Of a stretch of DNA of 64,000 nucleotides, positions 8,632-17,272 are shown piece after piece. The translations under genes were made by a program, and so were the position numbers. The stretch's first letter is position 1, and every line of letters begins with the position of its first letter. Origin of the DNA: Domibacillus indicus (lineage in GTDB: Bacteria; Bacillota; Bacilli; Bacillales; Domibacillaceae); the NCBI RefSeq assembly GCF_023715895.1, contig NZ_JAMBOO010000015.1, positions 1 through 64,000 of the forward strand. The letters run 5' to 3'. The notes under the pieces are model-generated. The model did no database searches and had not been told where the DNA came from. It worked only from the letters and a program-made list of their open reading frames with translations.

Positions 8632-9792
8632 ATGAAAGAAGTTCGCATTGGCATGGTCGGTTATAAGTTTATGGGAAAAGCACATAGTCACGCATATCGT
8701 GATTTGCCGATGTTTTTCCCAGATCAGCCACGACCAGTAATGAAAGTGATTTGTGGAAGAAATGCAGAGAATGTTCAAAAAGCCGCTAAGCAGTTTGGAT
8801 GGGAACAGAGCAGTACGGATTGGCGAGAATTAATGGATAACCCTGATATTGACTTGATTGACATTAATGCACCAAGTGATGCCCATAAAGAAATTGCGCT
8901 GGCAGCTGCAGCAGCCGGAAAGCACATTTTTTGTGAAAAACCGCTGGCATTGACCTTGCAGGATTCCCGGGAAATTTTAGAAGCGACCGAAAAAGCAGGT
9001 GTTAAGCACATGATCGGTTTCAACTACCGATTCGCGCCAGCTGTTCTTTTGGCGAAGAAGCTGGTTGAAGAAGGCCGGCTCGGCGACATTCATCATTTCC
9101 GCGCCTGGTTTTTGCAGGACTGGCTTGTTGACCCAGATTTCCCACTGACGTGGCGCCTGCAGAAAGAAATTGCTGGATCAGGTTCACATGGAGATTTAGG
9201 CGCGCATTTAATTGACTTGGCTCATTTCCTTGTCGGCGGCATCTCAGAAGTCATCGGTATGAGTGAGACATTCGTGAAAGAGCGGCCTGTTCCAGACAAT
9301 ATGACAGGCTTAAGCGCCCAGGCAAGCAAAGATTCACCAAAAGAAAAAGTAACGGTTGATGACGCCACGCTGTTTATGGCCCGATTTGAAAATGGTGCGC
9401 TCGGAAGCTTTGAAGCAACACGCTATGCATCTGGCCACCGGTGTACAAATTCATTTGAAATTAACGGCAGCAAAGGAAGCGTGAAATTTGACTTTGAACG
9501 GATGAATGAACTGCAGGTATACTTCACGGACGACGCTGATGATGTGCAAGGATTCCGCCGTGTACTGGCCACCGATCCTGCCCATGCTTATGCAGATGCA
9601 TGGTGGCCGCCTGGACATACAATCGGCTATGAACATACATTTATTCATGAAGTGGTGGAGCTAATGCAGTCCTTTAAAGAAGATCGCCAGCCAATTCCTG
9701 ATTTTACAGACGGTGTAAAGTGCCAGCAAGTACTGGAAGCGGTAGATTTGTCTATTGAAGAACGCCGCTGGATCAAGCCGAGCGATTTGTAA
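8632..9792 (+). CDS. Gfo/Idh/MocA-family sugar oxidoreductase
   Basis: A 386-residue second member of the family, not a close duplicate of the gene at 6433. The Rossmann start is VRIGMVGYKFMGKAHSHAY and the EKP motif is FCEKPLAL near residue 104. The C-terminal domain has GSHGDLGAHLIDLAHFLVGG, where Asp and His are the usual catalytic pair. It shares the AGGAGG-type start and operon with its neighbours. Two such oxidoreductases plus a ThuA-like protein is a recurring gene set in sugar oxidation pathways that act through 3-keto sugars (ThuAB of rhizobia); the substrate here is unknown. Confidence 0.85.
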   Translation: MKEVRIGMVGYKFMGKAHSHAYRDLPMFFPDQPRPVMKVICGRNAENVQKAAKQFGWEQSSTDWRELMDNPDIDLIDINAPSDAHKEIALAAAAAGKHIFCEKPLALTLQDSREILEATEKAGVKHMIGFNYRFAPAVLLAKKLVEEGRLGDIHHFRAWFLQDWLVDPDFPLTWRLQKEIAGSGSHGDLGAHLIDLAHFLVGGISEVIGMSETFVKERPVPDNMTGLSAQASKDSPKEKVTVDDATLFMARFENGALGSFEATRYASGHRCTNSFEINGSKGSVKFDFERMNELQVYFTDDADDVQGFRRVLATDPAHAYADAWWPPGHTIGYEHTFIHEVVELMQSFKEDRQPIPDFTDGVKCQQVLEAVDLSIEERRWIKPSDL

Positions 9793-9818
9793 AGACAAAG
9801 ACAGAAGGAGCTAATAAT

Positions 9819-10568
9819 ATGAAGAAAAAAGCGCTAATCGTATGGGGAGGCTGGGACGGGCACGAGCCGGACCAGGTTGCCGAGATTTTTAAAGGCATAT
9901 TAGAAGACGAAAATTTCGAGGTGGACGTATCAGATACACTTGAATCCTATGCCGATCTGGAAAAGCTGAAGTCACTGGATTTAATTGTGCCACACTGGAC
10001 AATGGGTGAAATCAGCAAAAAGTATGTGTTGAATATTTCGGCAGCAGTTATGAGCGGTGTAGGAATTGCTGGCTGTCATGGGGGGATGTGTGATTCTTTC
10101 CGCAACAATGTTGATTGGCAGTTTATGACCGGCGGCAACTGGGTAGCGCATCCGGGAAATGACGGCGTAGAATATATGGTAAATATTAAGCATTCATCAA
10201 GTTCATTGTTAGAAGGATTTGACGATTTCAAAGTCGTTTCCGAACAATATTATCTTCATGTAGACCCGGCTGTGGAAGTATTAGCCACAACGAGATTCCC
10301 AGTTGTCGACGGGCCCTATAAAGCAAATGGAGCAGTTGATATGCCGGTTGTTTGGACAAAACGCTGGGGACTTGGCCGCGTGTTTTACAATGCACTTGGC
10401 CATAAAGCAGATATCGTAGCGATGCCAGAAGTTTCATCCATTATGCGCCGGGGCTTTTTATGGGCTTCTGAAGGAAAAGAACTTTACGGCCGTTCGGATG
10501 CACCGACATATGGAACATATGGGAATGGTAAAAATAAAGTATATACAGGTATGGGTGATAGTGAATAA
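9819..10568 (+). CDS. ThuA-like domain protein
   Basis: A 249-residue protein of the ThuA-like fold, related to class I glutamine amidotransferase folds. It starts KKALIVWGGWDGHEP, has a central GIAGCHGGMCDSF turn in the position of the family's conserved CHGG motif, and continues with MTGGNWVAHPG. ThuA in rhizobia works with ThuB (a Gfo/Idh/MocA enzyme) on trehalose and related disaccharides, so the pairing here is meaningful. The GGAG ribosome binding site is well placed. It is the last gene of its operon; a terminator follows at 10707. The reaction is not established. Confidence 0.85.
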   Translation: MKKKALIVWGGWDGHEPDQVAEIFKGILEDENFEVDVSDTLESYADLEKLKSLDLIVPHWTMGEISKKYVLNISAAVMSGVGIAGCHGGMCDSFRNNVDWQFMTGGNWVAHPGNDGVEYMVNIKHSSSSLLEGFDDFKVVSEQYYLHVDPAVEVLATTRFPVVDGPYKANGAVDMPVVWTKRWGLGRVFYNALGHKADIVAMPEVSSIMRRGFLWASEGKELYGRSDAPTYGTYGNGKNKVYTGMGDSE

Positions 10569-10706
10569 TAGTTAAAGACTGGTATCATTCACTCTATTAA
10601 TTGGGGGATGATATATGGAGTTCTAAGAATGGTTGTTTATTAAGATGAACGTACACGTTCTATGTTCTGCCTGCCTGTAAAACATATTCTAAAAATAGTT
10701 TTCATG

Positions 10707-10735
10707 AAAAAGGATGGTCTTTTCCCATCCTTTTT
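10707..10735 (+). terminator. terminator after ThuA-like gene
   Basis: AAAAAGGATGG pairs exactly with CCATCCTTTTT around a 7-base loop. The T run follows the stem. It closes the 6433-10568 operon. Confidence 0.85.
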
Positions 10736-11049
10736 CCTTATTATTGTAGACAAAATCATGTTTAGGTATTCATTTAATCTATATAGAAAAATATAAAACC
10801 AAACACTTTTTATCCTTTTCCTATCAGACCATTAAAAAAATAGAAAACACAGGGTTTTCGAAACCCTGTGGTATTAACTGAAGATACATAACAGTCAGGA
10901 ATACGTCGAGCTGCAAAAGCGCATTGTCTGTTTCACTGACATCAAAGAGCATTTTGGCAGTCTATTATAAAAGGATCTCTACCCTCATGCTAGCTATTCT
11001 ACCAAAAAAAGTAATAACAAAATCCATAATAAATAAGTTGCGGATTTCG
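10736..11049. other. spacer between convergent operons, with minus-strand terminator for xylR
   Basis: On the minus strand CACAGGGTTT (10848-10857) and AAACCCTGTG (10861-10870) form a perfect 10 base-pair stem with a 3-base loop. It is followed in the xylR direction by a T-rich tract (10833-10847), so it should terminate xylR. The rest of the spacer (10871-11049) shows no gene I can support. Confidence 0.75.
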
Positions 11050-12192
11050 TTAGGTAGTCAACCCATTAATAAAACGTCCAATCATCATTGAACATGCACC
11101 GAGCGCAGGCGCATTTTTGCCAAGGGAAGAAGGCAAGAAGGCACATTCCGCCTCAAACCGGATGTTCATTCGGGACGAAAGTGTGTTTTTGACAGCGTTT
11201 AGCACGAAAGGGTTTGACTCAATAAGTGGATTTCGTAAAATGATAGCTTCCGGATCAAATGTATTGGTAATGTTGACAAGGCCGATCCCTAGGTAATGGC
11301 CGAAATTTTCAAGTGCGGTGAACAGCTCGACATCATTTTGCTTGTAGCGTGCCTCTATCTCTGCATCATTCCATACAGCAGGCAGGGACTGGCGGAACGC
11401 TTTTTCAGAAGCGTACAGCTCCCAGCAGCCGCGATTTCCACAATTGCATTTTGGGCCGTTAAAATCAATCGTCATGTGGCCCATTTCGCCAGAAAAGCCA
11501 TGTATGCCCTTGTACAGTTTATTGTCTAGGACGAGACCGAGACCAATCCCAGTGCTGACACTCACATAGATGAAATTATTGTATGCTTTTGCAGCTCCAT
11601 ATATATTTTCTCCATAGGCGCCAGCATTTGCTTCATTTTCAATCGTAACGGGTACATGAAAGGCGTCTTCAACTATTTTTTTTAATTCAATGTTGTCCCA
11701 GTGCGAGTTTGGTGTTAAAACAATTTGTTCGGAGCGATTCACTAGACCTGGAACACAAATACCAATGCCGATAAGCCCGTACGGAGAACCAGGCATTTTA
11801 TCGGTCACTTGCTGAATGGTTTTTAAGAGAAGCTCAATTGTTTCATCTGGAGAAGACTGGTTTAAGTCAAAATAATGCTCGCTCACAATCGATCCGTCCA
11901 AATCCGTTAAAAGAACAGTCATATCGTCTACACCGATGTCTACGCCGATGGCATATCCCGCTTGTTTGTTAAACATAAGCATCACAGGCCGGCGTCCGCC
12001 GCTTGACTGACCCTGTCCGATTTCAAAAATAAATTTCTCATCAACCAGCTCTTGAATTTGAGCGGAAACCGTGGATTTGTTTAACCCGGTTGTTTTGGAC
12101 AAATTAGCGCGTGAGATAGGAGAGTGATGAATGACCTCCTGCAAAAGCCGCCGTTTATTCATTTTTTTTACTAAGTTTTGATCTGCTATCAT
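11050..12192 (-). CDS. xylR: xylose-responsive ROK-family repressor
   Basis: A 380-residue repressor with an N-terminal winged helix (LSKTTGLNKSTVSAQIQEL near residues 30-48) and a ROK sugar-binding domain. The latter has GVDIGVDDMTVLLTDLDG, the phosphate-loop-like segment, and the zinc motif CNCGNRGCWELYAS near residue 250. XylR binds its operators when xylose is absent and releases them with xylose. It is divergent from xylA with a ~140-base gap. Six sites of the expected TTAGTTT-N11-AAACTAA geometry lie in this window, consistent with it controlling a local regulon. Confidence 0.93.
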   Translation of the reverse strand: MIADQNLVKKMNKRRLLQEVIHHSPISRANLSKTTGLNKSTVSAQIQELVDEKFIFEIGQGQSSGGRRPVMLMFNKQAGYAIGVDIGVDDMTVLLTDLDGSIVSEHYFDLNQSSPDETIELLLKTIQQVTDKMPGSPYGLIGIGICVPGLVNRSEQIVLTPNSHWDNIELKKIVEDAFHVPVTIENEANAGAYGENIYGAAKAYNNFIYVSVSTGIGLGLVLDNKLYKGIHGFSGEMGHMTIDFNGPKCNCGNRGCWELYASEKAFRQSLPAVWNDAEIEARYKQNDVELFTALENFGHYLGIGLVNITNTFDPEAIILRNPLIESNPFVLNAVKNTLSSRMNIRFEAECAFLPSSLGKNAPALGACSMMIGRFINGLTT

Positions 12193-12254
12193 TATTCATA
12201 TCACTCACTTTGTTGTTTATTTAAATAAAGTTTAAATTAATTATAACAAAAAGC

Positions 12255-12318
12255 TTGAAAAATGAAAGCGGATTCTGTAATATATGAGTTAAGTTAGTTT
12301 ATCCAAGCAACAAACATG
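12255..12318 (+). promoter_or_regulatory. xylA promoter, cre site and XylR operator
   Basis: A -35 box TTGAAA (12255-12260) and -10 box TAATAT (12278-12283) are 17 bases apart. Between them, 12262-12276 matches the CcpA consensus WTGNAANCGNWNNCW at every fixed position, so glucose repression is expected. Downstream, TTAGTTT at 12294-12300 and AAACATG at 12312-12318 are spaced by 11 bases: a good left half and a weaker right half of the XylR operator. A xylose-induced, glucose-repressed promoter is inferred. Confidence 0.85.
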
Positions 12319-12333
12319 AAGGAGGAAAAAATA

Positions 12334-13650
12334 ATGACATACTTTGAAAATGTAAACAAGATTCAATTTGAAGGGGCAGATTCCAAAAATCCGTTTGCCT
12401 TTAAGTATTACAATCCGGAAGAAGTTGTAGGCGGCAAAACAATGGAGGAACAGCTTCGTTTTTCTATTGCTTACTGGCACACTTTTACAGCAGACGGCAG
12501 CGATCCATTTGGTGCCGGCACGATGCAGCGCCCATGGAATAAATATTCCGCTATGGATCTCGCCAAAGCGCGTGTTGAGGCGTCATTTGAATTATATGAA
12601 AAACTAGGTGCACCTTATTTTGCATTTCATGATCGGGATATTGCTCCTGAAGGCAGCAACTTAAAAGAAACCAATGAAAATCTGGATGTTATTGTTTCGA
12701 TGATCCAGGATTACATGAAAACAAGCAATGTGAAGCTTCTTTGGAATACAGCCAACATGTTTACCAATCCACGTTTTGTTCACGGGGCGGCAACAAGCAG
12801 TAATGCGGATGTTTTCGCTTATGCAGCAGCGCAGGTGAAAAAGGGATTGGAAACAGCGAAACTCCTTGGTGCTGAAAACTATGTGTTCTGGGGCGGCCGT
12901 GAAGGGTACGACACATTGTTAAACACGGACTTGAAACTGGAGCTTGATAACTTGGCGCGCTTCTTCCATATGGCGGTCGACTATGCAAAAGAAATCGGTT
13001 ACGACGGCCAATTTTTAATTGAGCCGAAGCCAAAAGAGCCGACAACACATCAGTATGATACGGATGCGGCGACAACATTGTCATTCCTGCGCCAATATGG
13101 ACTCGACAACCATTTTAAATTAAATCTGGAAGCAAACCACGCAACGCTTGCCGGACATACATTTGAGCATGAGCTTCGCACAGCCCGCATTAATGGCATG
13201 CTTGGTTCGGTTGATGCGAACCAGGGTGACCCGCTTATCGGCTGGGATACAGATGAATTTCCAACGGATCTTTATTCTACTACGCTTGCGATGTACGAGA
13301 TTTTGCAAAATGGCGGGCTTGGCAAAGGCGGCTTAAATTTTGATGCGAAAGTACGCCGTGCTTCCTTTGAAGCTGACGACTTGTTCTTGTCGCACATTGC
13401 CGGCATGGATGCATTCGCCATCGGTTTAAAAACAGCGCAACGATTAATTGAAGACAAAGCGTTTGAAAACGTGATCGCGGACCGTTACAGCAGCTATACA
13501 ACTGGCATTGGCCTTGAAATTGTAGAAGGGCGCGCTAATTTCCAATCGCTTGAAAAATATGCGCTTGAGAACAGCCAAATTCAAAATCGTTCAGGCCGCC
13601 AGGAAAATTTAAAAGCGATCTTGAATCAGTATTTGCTGGGCAGCAACTAA
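12334..13650 (+). CDS. xylA: xylose isomerase
   Basis: A 438-residue cytoplasmic enzyme that converts D-xylose to D-xylulose. The catalytic histidine lies in [12 protein letters not shown] near residue 100, the metal-binding Glu in [15 protein letters not shown], and further metal ligands in [17 protein letters not shown] and [24 protein letters not shown]. Length and motifs match class II xylose isomerases. The ATG at 12334 is chosen because AAGGAGGA lies 7 bases upstream; the in-frame ATG at 12316 precedes that site and overlaps the operator. It is the first gene of xylA-xylB-mutarotase. A truncated relative of its 5' end lies at 18835. Confidence 0.96.
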   Translation: MTYFENVNKIQFEGADSKNPFAFKYYNPEEVVGGKTMEEQLRFSIAYWHTFTADGSDPFGAGTMQRPWNKYSAMDLAKARVEASFELYEKLGAPYFAFHDRDIAPEGSNLKETNENLDVIVSMIQDYMKTSNVKLLWNTANMFTNPRFVHGAATSSNADVFAYAAAQVKKGLETAKLLGAENYVFWGGREGYDTLLNTDLKLELDNLARFFHMAVDYAKEIGYDGQFLIEPKPKEPTTHQYDTDAATTLSFLRQYGLDNHFKLNLEANHATLAGHTFEHELRTARINGMLGSVDANQGDPLIGWDTDEFPTDLYSTTLAMYEILQNGGLGKGGLNFDAKVRRASFEADDLFLSHIAGMDAFAIGLKTAQRLIEDKAFENVIADRYSSYTTGIGLEIVEGRANFQSLEKYALENSQIQNRSGRQENLKAILNQYLLGSN

Positions 13651-13667
13651 AAACGGCTTGAACGGCC

Positions 13668-13755
13668 GGAAAATATAAAATGGATCGGAGAATTAACTTG
13701 AACGGCCAGATTATTGCAAATCTGGTTGTTCGGGAGAAAATCCGATCCATTTTTC
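13668..13755 (+). promoter_or_regulatory. structured RNA spacer between xylA and xylB
   Basis: AAAATGGATCGGA (13677-13689) pairs with TCCGATCCATTTT (13741-13753), enclosing a second stem CCAGATT / AATCTGG (13706-13725). The outer stem ends in a T run just before the xylB ribosome binding site, so it resembles an internal terminator or attenuator that would lower xylB relative to xylA. The ten bases TTGAACGGCC occur twice here, at about 13668 and 13698. Confidence 0.7.
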
Positions 13756-13770
13756 AAAGGAGTGGGAAAA

Positions 13771-15267
13771 ATGAACTATGTGATTGGGGTTGACCTTGGA
13801 ACGAGTGCCGTCAAAACCATCTTAGTCAATGAAACAGGCGAAATTTGCGCGGAAACATCGAAAAGCTACCCGCTTTTTCATGAGCGGGCTGGCTGGAGTG
13901 AGCAAAATCCGGATGACTGGGTAACAGGGACGATTGACGCTTTGCAAGAAATGATGAAAGAGGCCAATGTTCCGGCAGAAAATATTAAGGGTATCAGCTA
14001 TTCCGGGCAAATGCATGGACTTGTCCTTCTGGACGAGCAGCGTAACGTCCTCAGAAAAGCGATTTTATGGAATGATACGCGGACGACAAAACAATGCGAA
14101 GAAATTACGGCAACGCTTGGAACAGAAATGCTTTCTATTACAAGGAACCGCGTATTGGAAGGCTTCACGCTTCCGAAAATTCGCTGGGTGCAGGAAAACG
14201 AGCCGGAGCTGTTTGAAAAAGCTGCCCTTTTTTTACTGCCAAAAGATTACGTCCGCTTGAAAATGACCGGCGAGGCGCATATGGATTACTCGGATGCGGC
14301 GGGTACACTGCTTCTCGATGTAGCGAAAAAAGAATGGAGTGCTGCTATTTGCAAAACGTTTGATATTCCCCTTTCTCTTTGCCCGCCACTTGTTGAGTCT
14401 ACTGGACAGACAGGCACACTGCTTTCATCCATTGCCGAAATAACCGGGCTGCGCGCGGAAACTCCTATTTTTGCGGGTGGAGCGGATAATGCTTGCGGAG
14501 CAATTGGCGCGGGTATTTTAAGTTCGGGAAAAACAATGTGCAGCATTGGAACGTCCGGTGTCATTTTAGCTCATGAAGACGATTCGTCCCGGGATTTTGA
14601 AGGGAAAGTTCACTTTTTTAACCATGGCAAAAAGAATGCATTTTATACGATGGGTGTCACGCTTTCTGCTGGACATAGCCTGCAATGGTTTAAAGAAACC
14701 TTTGCGAAGGATGAATCGTTTGATGAGATGCTGAAGGAGGTAGGCAGCATTCCACCGGGGGCGGCCGGGCTTCTATACACCCCATACTTGGTCGGTGAAC
14801 GCACCCCTCATCCCGATTCTGTGATTCGCGCGAGTTTCATTGGCATTGATAGTTCCCATACAAGAGCGCATTTTGCAAGGGCCGTAATGGAAGGGATTAC
14901 CTTCTCATTACAGGAATCAATCGACCTATTCCGGAAAGAAGGGAAAAATGTCGACACGGTCATTTCAATTGGCGGCGGGGCAAAAAACGATGTGTGGCTG
15001 CAAATGCAGGCGGATATTTTCGAGGCGAAAGTAGTAAAGCTGCAAAATGAGCAGGGACCGGCGATGGGAGCAGCGATGATCGCAGCGGCCGGCAGTGGGA
15101 TGTTTGAATCACTTGAACAGTGTGCGGAGGTCTTTATTAAAGAAGGCCAGACATTTTTACCGGATGCAGAACGGGCAAAGCAGTATAAATCATTGTTTTC
15201 TATTTATCAAACAGTATATGACCAAACAAAGCCGATTAACGAACAACTGCAGTCATTCCGTGTATAA
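13771..15267 (+). CDS. xylB: xylulokinase
   Basis: A 498-residue FGGY-family kinase that phosphorylates D-xylulose to xylulose 5-phosphate, which enters the pentose phosphate pathway. The N-terminal ATPase motif is GVDLGTSAVKTILV, the substrate region GISYSGQMHGLVLLD is typical of xylulokinases, and the C-terminal half has GGADNACGAIGAGIL and ISIGGGAKNDVWLQMQAD. The ATG at 13771 is preceded by AAAGGAGTG. It lies 120 bases after xylA across a structured spacer and is followed by the mutarotase gene after 12 bases. Confidence 0.95.
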   Translation: MNYVIGVDLGTSAVKTILVNETGEICAETSKSYPLFHERAGWSEQNPDDWVTGTIDALQEMMKEANVPAENIKGISYSGQMHGLVLLDEQRNVLRKAILWNDTRTTKQCEEITATLGTEMLSITRNRVLEGFTLPKIRWVQENEPELFEKAALFLLPKDYVRLKMTGEAHMDYSDAAGTLLLDVAKKEWSAAICKTFDIPLSLCPPLVESTGQTGTLLSSIAEITGLRAETPIFAGGADNACGAIGAGILSSGKTMCSIGTSGVILAHEDDSSRDFEGKVHFFNHGKKNAFYTMGVTLSAGHSLQWFKETFAKDESFDEMLKEVGSIPPGAAGLLYTPYLVGERTPHPDSVIRASFIGIDSSHTRAHFARAVMEGITFSLQESIDLFRKEGKNVDTVISIGGGAKNDVWLQMQADIFEAKVVKLQNEQGPAMGAAMIAAAGSGMFESLEQCAEVFIKEGQTFLPDAERAKQYKSLFSIYQTVYDQTKPINEQLQSFRV

Positions 15268-15279
15268 AGGAGTTTTATA

Positions 15280-16203
15280 ATGATTAAACAGGTGCTGTTT
15301 GACGGGCAAGAAGCGATACAAGCATCAAATGGACAGCTTGAAATGATACTGATTCCGTCGTTCGGAAGCAACGTCATTTCGCTCGTTGATGTAAAAACAG
15401 GCCGGGAATTGCTGGTCAAGCCGGATTCTTTTGCAACCTTAAAGGAAAGCCCGATTTTGCATGGCATTCCGGTGTTGTTTCCGCCAAATCGGATCAAAGG
15501 TGGGACATTCCAATTTAACGGCGTTACCCATGAGTTTCCGATCAATGAAATCGGAAAACATCATATTCACGGTTTTGTGTATGACAAACCCTGGGTCGTA
15601 ACAGCTCAAAACGAAAGAAATGGCATAATTACAATTGAAACCGCGATTCAACTCGAAAAGCCGGCGATTTATAAAAATGCGTCGATTCATTTAAACTATG
15701 AGCTTGACGGGAGTGTCCTGCGTCAGAAAGCAGTCGTGAAAAACAATGGCAACGAGGCATTTCCCTGGGGAATTGGCTACCATACTGCTCTGTTATTTGA
15801 CGAAAAAAATTCGGTATTTTCTTTAACGAAAAAAAGCCAATGGGCGTTAACTGATGAAGCCATTCCGACAGGTGAACAGGTTCCGGGTGAGCCGATAGAA
15901 AAGAAAAACTTGCAGGGCGTCCCGCTTGACGACGCGTTTGCCGCTGTGGAACAAGGAAATGAAGCTGTGCTCCATAACAAGGAAACAGGCTGCACCATCA
16001 CGTATCGAACGGATTCTGCGTTTAAACATTGGGTTGTTTACAATGGAAATGGCCGTGAGGGTTTCCTTTGTCCAGAACCGTATACGTGCATCACTAACGC
16101 GTTTAATATGGATGTGCCGGCTGAAGTAACTGGCCTCCGTGTGCTGGAGCCGGGTAAAGAAGATGTCGTAACAGCTGAAATAGAAGTAACCCATCTGCAG
16201 TGA
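15280..16203 (+). CDS. aldose 1-epimerase (mutarotase)
   Basis: A 307-residue galactose-mutarotase-like protein. The likely catalytic His lies in GKHHIHGFVYDKPW near residue 92, and a second conserved stretch WGIGYHTALLF follows near residue 165; the catalytic Glu is probably in FLCPEPYTCITNAF. It would interconvert alpha and beta xylose so that XylA gets its preferred anomer. AAAGGAG lies 7 bases before the ATG. It is the last gene of the xylose operon: the terminator stem begins inside its last codons. Confidence 0.9.
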   Translation: MIKQVLFDGQEAIQASNGQLEMILIPSFGSNVISLVDVKTGRELLVKPDSFATLKESPILHGIPVLFPPNRIKGGTFQFNGVTHEFPINEIGKHHIHGFVYDKPWVVTAQNERNGIITIETAIQLEKPAIYKNASIHLNYELDGSVLRQKAVVKNNGNEAFPWGIGYHTALLFDEKNSVFSLTKKSQWALTDEAIPTGEQVPGEPIEKKNLQGVPLDDAFAAVEQGNEAVLHNKETGCTITYRTDSAFKHWVVYNGNGREGFLCPEPYTCITNAFNMDVPAEVTGLRVLEPGKEDVVTAEIEVTHLQ

Positions 16204-16223
16204 TATCACTGCAGATTTTTTTG
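16193..16223 (+). terminator. terminator overlapping the mutarotase stop codon
   Basis: A perfect 24-base palindrome (16193-16216, centre GTGATATCAC) is followed by seven Ts. The stop codon TGA at 16201-16203 lies in its left arm, so ribosomes finishing the gene would cover the stem. Confidence 0.9.
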
Positions 16224-16283
16224 GTGAGGGGAAGAAGGGGATTGAGGAGTTTTTATATCAATAGCCAGCTGGAACAAAAAAAT

Positions 16284-16340
16284 AGCGCCTAACCCTCACT
16301 AAATCAAAGATTTTAAAGGGGAATGCGGCGCTCATTTTTT
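16284..16340 (-). repeat. dispersed hairpin repeat, copy 1
   Basis: TAGCGCCTAACCC at 16284-16296 pairs imperfectly with GCGGCGCT near 16325-16334, and the middle reads CACTAAATCAAAG. The same unit occurs in reverse orientation at 37853-37904. One side ends in a T run (16336-16341), so this copy may also terminate transcription between the convergent mutarotase and aldo/keto reductase genes. Confidence 0.65.
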
Positions 16341-16383
16341 GTTCAAAAACTCATAAATATTCACTAAATGAAAGAGGCTAAAC

Positions 16384-17223
16384 TTATATTTTATTAAACT
16401 CATCAGGATCTGCAAACATACGTTTATCCTGGTTAAGAGCATTTATTTTGTCCATATCTTCTTGTGAAAGTTCAAAATCAAATATATCCACATTTTCAGC
16501 AATACGATGTGGTTTTGTTGACTTCGGTATGGTCACTACTCCAGTTTGTAAATCCCAGCGGATAATGATTTGAGCAGTTGATTTATTATATTTGTTTGCA
16601 ATTTCGACTAAAGCGGATTCGTTAAGAAGGCCGCCTTGCATTAATGGAGACCACGCTTCAAGCTGAATTTCATTTTTTCTACAAAAATCATGTAATTCCT
16701 TTTGGTTAAATCGCGGATGGTATTCAACTTGATTGACCATCGGTTTAATTTCACAGTTTGCCATAATGCTTTCAAGGTGATGAATTTTAAAATTACTAAC
16801 GCCGATTGCACGAACACGCCCATCCTTATAAAGCTTTTCAAGCGCTTTCCATGTCTCTACATATTGCCCTTTGGAAGGCAGAGGCCAATGAATTAAATAA
16901 AGATCTAAATAATCTAAGCCCAATTTCTCCATACTCTCATCGAAAGCTGCTAATGTAGAGTCAAATCCATGATGAGCGTTCCAAACTTTAGTTGTGATAA
17001 ATAGCTCTTCTCGAGGTACATTTGATTCAGCAATTGCTCTGCCTACGCCATCTTCATTTCCATAAATTGCTGCGGTATCAATGCTTCTATAGCCAACTTC
17101 AAGAGCAGCTTTTACTGAACTAACAACTTCCTCTCCGTCTTGTACTTTAAAAACCCCTAAGCCAATCCATGGCATTTCTACACCATTATATAATGTTGTC
17201 GTGCTTTGTAAATTCTTCAGCAT
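16384..17223 (-). CDS. aldo/keto reductase
   Basis: A 279-residue NADPH-dependent aldo/keto reductase of the YvgN/YtbE type. The catalytic tetrad can be seen: Asp and Tyr in DTAAIYGNEDGVG near residue 49, Lys in TTKVWNAHHG, and His in LYLIHWPLP. The late IPKSTKPHRIAENVDIFDF segment binds the NADPH phosphate. It lies 49 bases after the epimerase gene on the same strand, and both follow an XylR operator at 18244. A role in reducing a pentose or a reactive aldehyde formed during pentose use is possible but not shown. Confidence 0.87.
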   Translation of the reverse strand: MLKNLQSTTTLYNGVEMPWIGLGVFKVQDGEEVVSSVKAALEVGYRSIDTAAIYGNEDGVGRAIAESNVPREELFITTKVWNAHHGFDSTLAAFDESMEKLGLDYLDLYLIHWPLPSKGQYVETWKALEKLYKDGRVRAIGVSNFKIHHLESIMANCEIKPMVNQVEYHPRFNQKELHDFCRKNEIQLEAWSPLMQGGLLNESALVEIANKYNKSTAQIIIRWDLQTGVVTIPKSTKPHRIAENVDIFDFELSQEDMDKINALNQDKRMFADPDEFNKI

Positions 17224-17272
17224 AGTTTTTTGCCCCTTTATCAGTTAGTAGTAAAATACTAAAAAGCAAGAG

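Noticed and set aside
12204-12240. A second XylR operator controlling xylR itself
   Set aside because: CTTTGTTG ... AAATAAAG only partly matches the half sites and spacing; too weak to call.
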